A stretch of 50,151 bases of DNA from Rusavskia elegans. Lineage: Eukaryota > Ascomycota > Lecanoromycetes > Teloschistales > Teloschistaceae. The stretch spans positions 1 to 50,151 of the forward strand of contig SAUG01000187.1 in the NCBI GenBank assembly GCA_011316305.1, given 5' to 3'. Both the position numbers and the translations under genes were made by a program. Below, piece by piece: positions 14,147-26,025 of this stretch; the stretch's first letter is position 1; each line of letters opens with the position of its first letter. The notes beneath the pieces are model-generated. The model did no database searches. It was not told the DNA's origin and was given only the letters and a program-made list of their open reading frames with translations.

Positions 14147-17100
14147 AATTTTCTAATTATTTAATATTCGGTTTTCTTTTTATATAGTTATATACGACGT
14201 TTCTACTAATAAATATTATTTTTCTAAAACTCTAATAAACTATTATTATATTTAATATATATATATTTTTTCCTCGAAATTTCGAAATTTTTATATTTAT
14301 TTACTTTTTATATATAACCTTTTATATATAAAAATAATATTATTAAAATTATACTTTCGCGATATCGTTAGATATCTATACGGTAGATATAGTTTTTTTT
14401 TTCTTTATTATCTCTAATATATTTATATAATTTAGTTATAATATTTTATAATATTACTTTAACCTTTTCGAATATAGTAATTTAATTATATAATACTACT
14501 ATCTCTTTTTCTATTATTTCGGCGGCTCGAGTTAAAGATTCCTATAGAGTAGTAGTATTTTAAAATAAAATCGACCGGGACCTAGATAGTAGTAGAGTAA
14601 TATTTTAGAAAAGAATAGGTTTAAATCTCTACGTTAATACTACGTTTAAAGGTAGAAGTAATAGAAAGCTCGACGGCGGCTCTTTTTACTTTTTATTTAA
14701 TATTAAAGTTAGGGAAAACCAGTTAGACTAGAATAAATAGAGTTTATATTTTATCTTTATTTAACCTTTTATCTTCGACAGCGTTAATAATAGAATAATA
14801 AAGAACGAATATAATAGTAAAATTTGGATAAACGAAGATAATAGAAATAATAAATCGGAAATCTATTTCGGTAGATTATTAGTAAATATATAATATCTAT
14901 AATTCCGATAATATTTACTTTTATACGAAATATAGTATTAATATAATCGTTTAACGATAAAGTATTTATAAATAGAAATAGTTTAAATAGTTTACCTATA
15001 TAAAAATAGAATAAAAATATAGAATTTAAATAGGAATTATAATCGGCTGCTAGAAATAATAAACTATTAACCTTTTATTAAATCGATTTAAATAACGGAA
15101 TTAATCTAATATCTATTATAATATCTATTCTAAAATTAGAACGCGTTTCTCGAATATAAATATATTTCTTTTATTATATTTTTTTTTCTATACTTACTAT
15201 ATATTATATACAAGCTTCGGCCTATCTACTATATATAAAATATAAATTATTTTCGAAATTATATCGAATTCTGTAGATTAGATATTACTAAATCTTATTA
15301 CTAAAGTTATTTTCCGTCTATAATTCTAATCTAATTTAATAGCGTTTCTTTCGGAATCCGATTATTTTCTCTATAAAAAAAGGTACGCGTATCTATAATA
15401 TATTATTATATTTACTAATATCTATTAAATTATCTTTATTCTATCGGCTATTCTAATTATAGATTTTATACCAGACTTTAAACGCGAATATATAAAAGAT
15501 AACTTCGGCGGTAATAGATATTCGGATATAAAACTATTACTACTATTTAAAAAAAAAAGATATATTAAAAGATATAAAAACCTGAATATAATAGTTTATA
15601 TATCTAGTATATAGTATTATTATAATATAAATCTGGTAAATTTTTTATATTCCGAATAATACTGTTTTTTCGTTAACGCGTTATATATAGTATTAGCTTT
15701 CGACTACCGATTCGGTACTATTTTCTATAAAGATATCTTTTTATAATAGCGGCAGCCGAGTTAATAGAAATATTAGTAGTTTTAATATATTATCGTTACT
15801 ATTTATATTTTCTAACTCGCTATTATACGGTTATAAATACGCTAGTATAAATAGTTTTATTTAGAAAGGTTACTTTAAACGGAATAGAAAGAATAGAGAT
15901 AGAATAATAATATTAGAGCCGAATTCTACGCCGAAATATAAAGATTTAATAGAATTAATAAAGGTCCGAATATTAGCGTAAGTATTTACCTATATTAATA
16001 ATAGATTAGTAGATTTCTAGGCCGATAGTATATAGTAGGTCGGCTTTAAAAATATAATACTAGAGACTTAGAATAAAGCGCGTAAAAACTACCTTTAAAC
16101 GAGATTAATTAAGCTATAATCTAGGAATTTCGAAGCTATAAAAATAAATTATAAATTATATAGACGAAATAATTCTATTAACGATACCAGATTTTTATAA
16201 TATTATAAAACCTCTATATTTAAATTATATATCGTATCCGGAATATAATAAAAGACTATTTTAACTAGCTATCGGATAATCTAGAAAGGTTATAATATAT
16301 CCGACGTTTATTTAATAACGACCTATTTTTAATAAAAGAAATTAACGTTATAAATACCTGAATTAGATTTTAGATAACGATTACTAAAAGTAGTAGCTAA
16401 AATACGGGATTTTTTAACTCTAATATTTAGGAAGGCCGTTAGTAAACTATTTTTTTCCGATAGTAAAAACTAGAGTTTAAAATATAACGATTTTATAATA
16501 GAGTTTTTTAACCCGTTAATTAATAGATATATTACTTTTATTTATACGCTGTTTAAATATACTATAGCGGAACAAGTAATACTAGATAATAAAACGATAA
16601 AATTTAAAGGCGTCGACTATATAGATAGTAAATAGACTATATTACTATATCGTTATAGTATTTTAATATATAACTAACGAGTACTAATATCTAGAATCTT
16701 TTAAATACTATTTCGACTAGTAGAATATTTTCTCTAATAACGTTTAAAATACTATTATTAAATATATCCGAAAACGGATAATCGGATAGAGTAGATATAT
16801 ACTATTTAATTTAAAGAAAAAAAGAAAAAATAAATTATCGAATATTTTCGATAAAAGAAATTACGCGGAAATTTTAAATAATATTAATAATTTAATAACT
16901 ATATAATAGAAATCTAGGTTTCTAGATAAAACCGACTTAATATAAATATATTTAAAATACTAAACTCGTATTACTTCCGCCAATTAATAAATTCGAATAG
17001 TTTTTTAATAAAATTTTTAATTAGCGAGTATATTACTAAAATAGAAATCGGAAATAAATACTAATAAATAGTACCCGTACTAGTATAAAAATAATAAATC

Positions 17101-18055
17101 TAATATACTATAGCCGCTATTTAATAAAAATAATAGAAGAAATATATATATTCTATTTTATTTAACGTTTATTTAAAATAAACTAACTTTTATAATAGTT
17201 AATTATATCGGAATTATAGAATATTAATAGTAAAAATAGTCCGAATTCCGCTTTCTATACTAGTATCTACATTGGTATCTACGGTAGAGCCGAAGCCGAA
17301 TCTATAGAAAAGGTATATAATATTATAAAAGTATCGGATTTATTAGTATATATTAATATATTTAATAGAAAAATTAGTTTAAATTCTTTAATAGGACGAA
17401 CGCTATCGAAAGATTCTACGGGAAAACTATTACGATCGGTTATAAAAAGACCGATATTAATAATATTATAGTTTTAGGCAAGAGTTTATTAGCCGGAATA
17501 CCAGGTACTATATAAACGGATAGTATAATAAAAGTACGTTTTTATTAGATATAAAAGGTAGATAATAGTATATTATACGTAATATACTAGATAAAAGATA
17601 CTAGTTAACCGTTAAAAAAAAAGTTAATATATTTAGACTAGAATCTGAAAATAGTATTTAAATTTTATAGTATTATTAAAAAGTTAAAAAAGAGTTAATA
17701 AATCTAGTAATAGGTTTTAGATATCTAATAAAGAGCTATTATAAATAAAACGGCTTAGAAAAAATAGAAAGAAATACCGGATAGTAGACTAGAAATTATA
17801 AAAAATATAAAGATTTAGTTTTCGAATATTAATATTCTGCCGTATTTAAATATAGCGGAATAAATTTATAATTATACGCTTATTATAAGGTTATTAAATA
17901 TATAATACTCGAGCTATATAATAAAAAACAGCCATTCTAATTATAATAATAGTTTTAAATACTGAATATATATTTATTATAAAGTAAAATATTTATTCTA
18001 TTAAATATATAGTTATTAGATCTATTATAACGACTACCGACTAGTAAAATAGTAG
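14147..18055. other. Unassigned RIP-decayed repeat DNA
   Basis: About 3.9 kb of AT-rich DNA with a plus-strand coding echo. Around 15,900-16,650 a frame with TAG/TAA mostly at plausible Gln sites reads, for example, EPNSTPKYKDLI and later KVVAKIRDFLTLIF. I could not assign it to a transposase, polymerase or helicase family. No terminal repeats or target duplications were recognised. Confidence 0.4.
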
Positions 18056-18057
18056 AA

Positions 18058-18168
18058 AATCTTAAATAATTTAGAAAATTTAGATGGATTAGATAGTTTA
18101 AATAATTTAGAAAACTTAGGTAGATTAGATAATTTAAACGATTTAAACGGCTTAACGAACTGAAAGCG
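18058..18168 (+). repeat. 9-nt periodic leucine-coding repeat
   Basis: The plus strand reads a run of triplets with TTA at nearly every third codon, giving a (x-x-Leu) pattern (NNLENL, DGLDSL, NNLENL, GRLDNL, NDLNGL) that ends at a TGA. The 9-nt period is visible directly and two 18-nt parts are nearly identical. It resembles a degenerate minisatellite inside a former coding sequence. The open frame on the opposite strand across it is a by-product of this periodicity. Confidence 0.6.
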
Positions 18169-19104
18169 GCTAAGTCCATTTTTAAAAAATAGATATAAAT
18201 CAATTTAAAGATAAACGGTTAAACGGTTAAACGTAAATTAAACGGCTTTAAACCGATTTTAGAAAATGCTGATAAATCTGTTTTTCTAATTTTTTAATAG
18301 CTATATTCTTTAACTTTTCTTTAGCTACAGCCGTAACTCTTTCGGCTTTAAAGTTTTTATCGGCTTTATTTTTATACTTCCTTTTATTTTTAAGCGAAGG
18401 AGCCGATAGAAAGAGGATAGGTACTGGTCCGGTAAAACGGAAAGTAAATTTTATATCTTCCGGATTTATAAATTTAGTAGCTTTCTATTATAATTTATTT
18501 CTATTAATTATTAGCTAGCTAATTTCTAATATATATAATAGATTTATCTTTTAAAATAAAATTTCTATTCGACCGTCGTCGCGAGCCTATCTAACGTTAA
18601 AGATTTCTTTTTAAACTATAGTAGATTTCAGAATTAGTATATAATATAACTATTCTAGAAATATAAATAATATCCGATTAATAAATCGATCGAAATTTAA
18701 AATATCTAGTTCGCGAGCGACGGTTCTAATATTAAATTAGATTAAAATAAAAAAACTTCGGAAACTATTTATTATAAACGTTTTTAAAAGATTTTTTATT
18801 CTTCCTATAATAATATTTAATAATACGGTAAAGTTTTCTTTTAACTTTTAGTAAACGAATTTTTAACTAACGAGAAAATAAATTAGGACTAGCTAGACCT
18901 ATATATATTAATTTATATAAAAGAAATTCGAATATTTTTTAAATATTATTAGAATATTTCTGGTTTTTTTATACGTAAATCGAATCTCGCGTCTAATAGA
19001 AGCAGCGGCGCTTTTTTTATTAAAAACTTTTACTAACGGGAATATAGTCGGGTTCTATAACGGAAAATAAATAATATTTTTTTTAAAAAATTAGTTCGGA
19101 TATT
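18169..19104. other. AT-rich sequence without recognised gene
   Basis: RIP-type composition. A short tract around 18,210-18,245 repeats an AACGGTTAAACGG-like unit. Nothing else recognisable was seen. Confidence 0.4.
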
Positions 19105-19800
19105 TATATCTCGCTAGCTTCCTCGTTATTATTCTCGTTATTATCTTTGTTATCATTCTCGTTATTATCCTCGTCATCATCTTCGTTATCATCCTCGTCA
19201 TCATCTTCGTTATCATCCTCGTCATCATCTTCGTTATCATTCTCGTTATTATCCTCGTCTGCATTATCGTCTATATCCTCGTCTATATCCTTTTCTGTAT
19301 CGCCTACTACTCTATTATCTTTATAATTACTTTAATCGCTAGCTTTATTAGCTAGCTTTAGTAGAGCGACCTCGTCTAAACTGCGCGATAGTTTTATAAT
19401 AGATTCCCGGATTACTAGAAAATATTTAAATAGATTATAATACTTAAATTATATAACGTAATATCTTTCTATAAATTCTATACCCGCTATAGTTTTAACT
19501 AGTACTATAGTCTCGTATACGAAAATATTTAAAATATTTTTAAAAATTACTTTCTATTAGTATTATTCTAATAGTTCTAGATATTTTCCTAGATTTCTTC
19601 CGTTATAATAGCGATAAAATTAACCGACTTTAATAGCTAAAGGTTCTAATATAAATTAGTTATTTTTCGATAGTAATAAATACTATTATATCGTTAATAT
19701 TTATATCTTTATCGAAAATAGACCTATTTAACGTTCGAAGGTTTTCGGTAAACCTTTTTATTAATTTTTATAGAAATCTAACTTTTTTTTAAATATATCT
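19105..19800 (-). pseudogene. Decayed ORF with acidic C-terminal tail, unknown family
   Basis: On the minus strand one frame can be read from about 19,800 down to a stop near 19,105 with only RIP-type stops at likely Gln codons. It contains FILEPLAIKVG, then NGRNLGKYLELLEQ, then FKYFLVIRESIIKLSRSLDE, followed by a long Asp/Glu/Asn tail ending EEASEI and a stop. The tail is encoded by a 12-bp minisatellite (separate entry). I do not recognise the family. The more upstream part (to about 20,400) is too decayed to follow. Length and limits are uncertain, and it is not functional. Confidence 0.45.
19122..19265 (-). repeat. 12-bp minisatellite encoding an acidic tract
   Basis: Twelve consecutive 12-bp units of the form CTCGTYATYATY or TTCGTTATCATC can be counted. 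On the minus strand each unit encodes four acidic or amide residues (DDDE, DDNE, DNNE). Several internal units contain intact CpA (CGTCATCATC), which is rare in the surrounding RIP-decayed DNA. The repeat lies in frame within the C-terminal tail of a decayed minus-strand ORF. Confidence 0.85.
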
Positions 19801-20499
19801 ACTCTAGATCGGAACTATTATAGTATTATTTTATATTTTATAGAAATTAGTTTTTAGTATTAATATAAATAGAAATACGATATTATATATATCTATAACT
19901 AAATAATATTTAACCGGTTATATCGTCGCTCGCGATAATTACTTTATTTTATTTTCTCTATATCTATTAGCGTATATATTTATATTTAGATATTAAAAAT
20001 AAAAGTAGTAGAATATTTACCGTTTAGATAAATATTTATCTAAAACTATAGCTAGTACTATAGACGGAACGAATAGAACTAGTATTATAGATAGAAATAG
20101 ATTAACTACTATATTTAGGCGAGATAGAAATAGATAATAAAGAAAAAGAAAAAGAAATAGTAGTATTATAGGCTAGTAAATCTCGAAGGCAGAAAATATA
20201 AAAAGATAAAAAAAATATAGAGAAAGAAAATATAATAATTAGAAATTCTATATAAAATTTAATCTATAAAAGAATAGAATAAAAGAAAAATAGATACTCG
20301 TTTAATTTCGTAGAAGAAAGATTATAAAAGTAAAAAGAAAAAGAAAATTTTTATAATTACGCGCGCGTTATATTTTATTTACTTTAATTTTCTAGTATTA
20401 CCGGTTAAAATTAGCCGATTCCGAAATATATAAATATTATATTACTCGAATCGAAATCTTTTTTTTCTTTTTTTTTATTTTAGTAAATTAAATCTTATA
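19801..20499. other. AT-rich sequence without recognised gene
   Basis: RIP-decayed and purine-rich around 20,110-20,350. It probably holds the unreadable upstream part of the minus-strand ORF with the acidic tail and the region before the next plus-strand decayed ORF. No RNA gene or terminal repeat was seen. Confidence 0.4.
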
Positions 20500-22045
20500 C
20501 CGAATCCTAAAATTTATTACTTTTCTTTCTAATAAAACGTAATTTATATATACTTTCTACCTTTTTTCTATCTTTTTTCTTTCTACTTTTTAAAATAGCG
20601 CCTAAACCTACTACTAAACCTGCTACGAAAAAAGTTACGAAAAAGTCTTCTGCCTCTATACCGCCCGATAAATATACGGTAAAGTACTATAGTTTATCCT
20701 TTATTATTAAAAGAATATAGGACTAGATTCTACTAGTAAAAGCTGTAAATTTATTTTATTCTAGAGATAGTAATATTAATATTATAGAAATAACGTTTCC
20801 TTTATATTTCTTTTACTTTACTCCGATTTAAAATTAGAACTACTACTAGTAAATCAGGTATCTAATATAATAAATACTAATATCGATATATACTATAGTT
20901 TAAATATATAATTTATATAAATTTTTTTAAATTATTTCTACTATTATTAAAAACGCTTGTAGTAATATAATAATATAGATTATTTAGAAGAAAATAGATA
21001 GTTATTATACGCTAGATTTAGTAAATATATCTCTTTAGATAAATTTATTATTCTACGTTTTAATATTACTTTTCTTTAATTAACTGCCTAGTATAACGAT
21101 TCTAAAGTTTCGGTAGAAAAAAAAACTATAGATTCTATTATAGTAAATTCTTTTAAACTACTATTATTTAACTATAGTAATATCTAATATAATAGATCGA
21201 AGTAGCTATTAAAGATAATAAATCTATAATTCGTTTTAAACTAACCGAATTAAAAAAAACTCGGGGTCTACCGCTTATTATATAATATAAAGGCTTTAAA
21301 TATATTCGGTTTTCGATTAAATCTATATATTTTATATAATAAAATAGAACTAAAACCGAAGTTTTAAAAGAAATAATTATATTTTTAAAAACTTTTTTAA
21401 CCGGTCGCGAACTATTTAACGTAAGTAATTACTCTAAATCGAAATATTTAAAGATTAATAAAAATTTACTAGTAGCTAAATAATCGGTAGATACGGCTTT
21501 TTAATATAAATTCTATAGATATTTACTATATTATATCTATTTTAAAAATAATTAATATTAATTAACTTATAAAATAACTATAAAGCTAGCGAATTCGAAA
21601 TAGTTTCGTAAAAAGTATAGTTTAGTATCTTTATAGACTATCGAATTAAAACCAGCTTTAACTAGTTAGAGAAAAACCTTATAGTTTATATTTGGTTTCT
21701 GTCCGTCGATAAGTCTATTACTATTAAAGACGAAGAAAAAAATATACTAGACGTTATTAAAGAGATTTCGGCTTTAAAAATCGGGTAATCTATTTAGTTA
21801 AATATTTCGATTCTATTTCCGGCCGATAAATAGACGCTCGATAATTATTATATCTTAAACGCGTCTAAAATAAACGGCTAGCTATAATAGTTTAATAAAA
21901 TCTAAATCTTTAATAAATCTAATTTCGATCTTTTAGAAACTATTAGCAATTTATTCTATATTAAAGATATCTATAAGTTTATTAGCGAGGAAAATAACGT
22001 CGAACTATTTTCTAATTTTATTAATATCGCTGTTTAGCGTTTAAC

Positions 22046-22050
22046 TAACG
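22046..22050. repeat. Left target site duplication TAACG
   Basis: The five bases just before the left LTR match the five bases just after the right LTR (26,021-26,025). This is the length usual for Ty3/gypsy integration and it fixes both element ends. Confidence 0.85.
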
Positions 22051-22460
22051 TGTAACGTCCTTGTATATCAAAGGGCGTTACGTTCGAGCCTAGCTATAGC
22101 CGTGGACGTAGTTCGAGCTACTAAATAGTAAGGGAGTTCTAGCGTAGGTTATTATAACTAATTCTATATAGCCGCAGAGATACGGTTATAATATTATAAG
22201 GTATCTTCGTTATAAAATAATTGAAAAGAGAATAATAGAAATATATTTAATAATTATATTAATAACCAACGAAAGAAACTATCTATAGAAATAACGAGCG
22301 ATATATATAGTAAAAATAGCCGTAAAGGCCGATAGGCGGCCGCCTACTAAAAGTCCTACTAGGAGGAACGGCTATAGCGGCTATAGGCGGCTATAGACGA
22401 TTAGGTTTATTTATTTAACTAATCTTTCTAAAGAACCTCTATAGAGTTATAGATATAATA
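22051..22460 (-). repeat. Left LTR (3' LTR of the minus-strand gypsy element)
   Basis: It is 410 bp long, beginning TGTAACG and ending ATAATA, the terminal CA being converted to TA. It aligns along its whole length with the right LTR with mainly C/T and G/A differences. This copy keeps more CpA and TpG than the right one, for example around 22,068 and 22,101. It holds a GC-rich patch around 22,320-22,405 with repeated GGCTATA units. Confidence 0.92.
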
Positions 22461-25400
22461 CGGCCCTCTTTATATCGTTTTCCTAAACCTTTTTAAAATC
22501 TTTTAGGCGTTTTTAAAGTATTTCCTCGGTTCCTAAATATTTTCTTCGTCGGGAAACTCTTTTTATTTTATTAAAAACTCGTCCGTTTTTTTCCTTTTAT
22601 CTATAATTTTTTTAACTTTTTATTCTTTACGTTTTTAATAGTACTAATCCTTTACTAGTAGAATACGTTCTAGTATTTTCTTTAGTAATTCTATATAGAA
22701 TTTAGAGAAGATTCCTATTAATAGGAGTTTTAGGTATATTATTATTCCGTTAATATCGTAGATTTTAAAAGCTCCTATATATAGTTTATCGAGTTTTCTA
22801 TCTATTAAGTTTTTTATCGAAAGTAATATTTTATTTCCCTTTTTAATATCGTAGTATTTTCTCGATTTATCTACTTTTTATTTAACTTTTTCTTTCGTCT
22901 TTTAAATTTTTATCTTTACTTTATTCTAATTATCTTTTATTCTATTAATAAATAACTATATTACCGGGTTTTTTATATCCGAATAAATTTCCTTCCGGAT
23001 ATTTTTACTATATAATAGTTTATCGAACGTTATTTTAATATCTTTATTATATAACGAATTAATAGCTATCTATACTATCGGTAGAAATTAGATCTAATTT
23101 TCTCTTTCGTCCGAATAATAAATTCGGAAGTAAATTTCTAATATTTAATTTATCCTTTCTATTTATCTATCCGTTTACGGGTAAAACGATATCAATATAA
23201 TCTATTCCGTTTCTACTACTTTTATTAATTTTTATATAAAATTTAAAATAAATAGTTTATTTCTATTAGAAATAATTTTTTCCGAAATTCTATTTTTATA
23301 GAATACTATTCGTAGTAATAGGAAAGCTAGTTATTTTGCCGTTATCGTTATTTTATACGGTACGAATCTAACGTATTTTATAAATCTATCAATAATTATT
23401 ACTATTATATTATATAATATTTATATATATAGATTAATAGATTTTAGTAATTCTATAATAAAGTCTAATATAATTTATTAATAAGATATATTAGATATTT
23501 ACGTTGGTTAAAATTTATTTACCGGTTTCTAGCGACTTTTTTTTACTAATATATATTCCGGGCAGTTATTAATAAATTCTTCGATATATTTTTTAAATAC
23601 TGGTAGGTTAGTTTTTTTTTAAATTATTTTTAGTATTTTTATTATTTCTTAATATCTAGCTGTTCTAGGGTCGTATATTTATCGAATAATATTATTTATT
23701 TTTTCCGAAACTTCGGCCCTTTTAAAAATATTTTCTATTTTCTTTAAAAAAGGTTTAGATATTTTTTTAATAGTTTTATAGTCTACTCTTTTATTTAAGA
23801 TATCTATTACAGTATTATCGGTATCTTTAATATATTTTATTTCGAAATTATAATAAATTATTTCTTCCGTCTACTTTATCTATTATTAGTTAAATTTTTT
23901 ATCGATTAATAAAAATAAAAGATTTTTATAATTAATATATACTATTACTTTTTTATTAATTCTATTCGTATATATTTTCTAGTATATAAAATTTATAATA
24001 ATTACTAATATTTTTTTATCTATTATTATATAGTTAATTTCCGCTAGTATTAACTTTCTAGAATAATATCTAAATAGTTTCTTTATCTAGAAAATATACG
24101 ATTCTATTATTCGATTTAAAATATTTATATAAAAGATAATCTATTTTTTAGAATCGAAAATTACTAAAGTTTTTTCGGATACGAAATTTTATTTAAATTT
24201 TTTAAATATTTTATTTTAGATATATATCTATTAGAAAGGTATATTATTTTAAAATAAATTTATAAACGAAACCGTTTTTTTTATATATCCTTCTATTATA
24301 TTTTAGTAGAACCCGATAAAGTTTAAAAAATTCTAGATATCTTTTTTATTTTTTAGTACCGGCTATTTTTATATTATTTATAATTTATTTATCTTTAAAG
24401 TAATATTTTTAGATTTAAATATATATTTTAGAAATATAAACTTTTATTTATAGAATTTTAATTTCTTTTTTTTAATTTTAAAGTTATATTTTCGGAATTT
24501 TTATAATATTTTAAAGATATATTATATATATTCTTTATTTATTTTAGAAATAATTAGTATATTATCTATATATATTAATATAAAGATATTAATATAATCG
24601 TATAATATTTTATTAACTGTACGTTATAGAATCGCCGGTATATTTATTAATCTAAAAGGTATAACCAAGTATTTAAATAGTTTATATTTTATTTTAAAAA
24701 TAATTTTCTATTCGTCTACGGCTTTAATCTATAGTAGATTAGATATATTTTTTAAATTAAATTTTATAAAAAACCTAGCTTTTTCGATTCTATTTTTTAA
24801 ATCGGCTAGAAGCGGAAATAGATATTTATCTTTTTATATTACTATATTAAATCTTCTGAAATCGATATAAAATTAAAAGTTACTATTTTTTTTTAAAATA
24901 AATATAATCGATTATTTTATTCTTAATTTAGAATATTATATATATTCTTTTTTAAAATTATAGTCGATATATTATTTTAATACTTTCGATCAATTATTAT
25001 TTAATTAATAAATTAGCCTAGTCTTTAACTTTTCCGGGTCTATTATAATAATTTCGCGGTCTTTTTAAATATAAATTAATAAAGGTAGTTTTTCTTCCGG
25101 TTTCTTTAATATATTCTAGAATTTTTTAAAAATTTATAAAACTTTATCTATAATAGCTAATTTCTTTTTAGTTTACTATTTTCGAATAAAAATACTATAT
25201 ATCTTCTATATCTCGGCTAGCTATTTAGATATATTAAAAAGATAGTTTTCTATTTTTATCTATATCGTTTTTTAAACGATTTCTAGATTCTATAATATAA
25301 GCTATAGAATATCTAAATATATATCTCTTTATATTTTTATAATATTAAAAATAATTTTTTCTTTATATCTATTACTTTATATCTATAGGGGTTTAGTCTA

Positions 25401-25610
25401 ATATTTAATTCTAACGAATTTTATTTTATTAATAGTTTCTATAAAATAAGATTCTATTTTTCTAGTTAAAGAGATACTAAATCTCTTTATATATTTTTTT
25501 AATATAATATTCCGAATAGTTTCTAAATCGATTAAAGTTTCTATAGATCGTCCGAATAATATTAACTAGATAAAAATCCGATTTTTATCTATTTTTCGGA
25601 ATTATTAAAA

Positions 25611-26020
25611 TATAACGTCTCTATATATTAGAGGGTATTACGTTTAAATCTAGCTATAGTCGTAGACGTAGTCCGAACTATTATATAATAAAGGAATTCT
25701 AGCGTAGATTATTATAACTAATTCTATATAGCCGTAAAGGTATAGTTATAATATTACGAGGTATTTTTATTACGAAGTAATTAAAAAGAGAATAGTAGAA
25801 ATATATTTAATAATTATATTGATAACTAATAAAAGAAATTATCTATAGAAATAATAAGCGATATATATAATAAAAATAACCGTAAAAGCCGATAGACGGC
25901 CGCCTACTAAAAATCCTACTAGAAGGAGCGGCTATAGCGGCTATAGGCGGCTATAGACGATTAGGCTCGCTTGTTTAATCAATTCTTTTAAGGAATTTCT
26001 ATGGAGTCGTAGACGTAATA
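25611..26020 (-). repeat. Right LTR (5' LTR of the minus-strand gypsy element)
   Basis: 410 bp, beginning TATAACG (the G of the expected TG changed to A) and ending GTAATA. It is followed immediately by the TAACG duplication. It is more heavily mutated than the left LTR but the same length, so no indel has accumulated on balance. Confidence 0.92.
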
Positions 26021-26025
26021 TAACG
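26021..26025. repeat. Right target site duplication TAACG
   Basis: Identical to 22,046-22,050, directly abutting the right LTR. Confidence 0.85.

Larger units (their letters stand above)
22051..26020 (-). mobile_element. Ty3/gypsy LTR retrotransposon, RIP-inactivated, internally short
   Basis: Two 410-bp LTRs bound a 3,150-bp interior, with 5-bp duplications outside. The interior codes on the minus strand. Around 24,890-24,540 the reverse transcriptase is readable: a YIDFRRFN segment, LFKYLVIPFRLIN, and YIDN where YLDD or YVDD is expected, all explained by G-to-A changes. RNase H follows at about 24,080-23,830 (YSRKL, then EINY, then VIVYINYKNLL). The next 1.3 kb towards the left LTR is where integrase belongs, but I did not confirm its motifs. 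A purine tract AAAGAGGG (minus strand, 22,465-22,472) next to the left LTR fits the polypurine tract and confirms orientation. Only about 0.6 kb lies before the RT, too little for full gag and protease, so the copy is internally deleted or belongs to a non-autonomous lineage. Confidence 0.9.

Noticed and set aside
17955..18203. 82-codon minus-strand open frame rich in Leu, Asn and Tyr
   Set aside because: It lies across the 9-nt periodic repeat in AT-rich decayed DNA. The regular composition comes from the repeat, and the plus-strand reading explains it better. No domain or start context.
22320..22405. GC-rich GGCTATA-type repeats considered as a CRISPR-like or separate minisatellite array
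   Set aside because: They lie inside the LTR and recur at the same place in the second LTR, so they are a part of the LTR. A CRISPR array is not expected in a fungus and there are no regular spacers.
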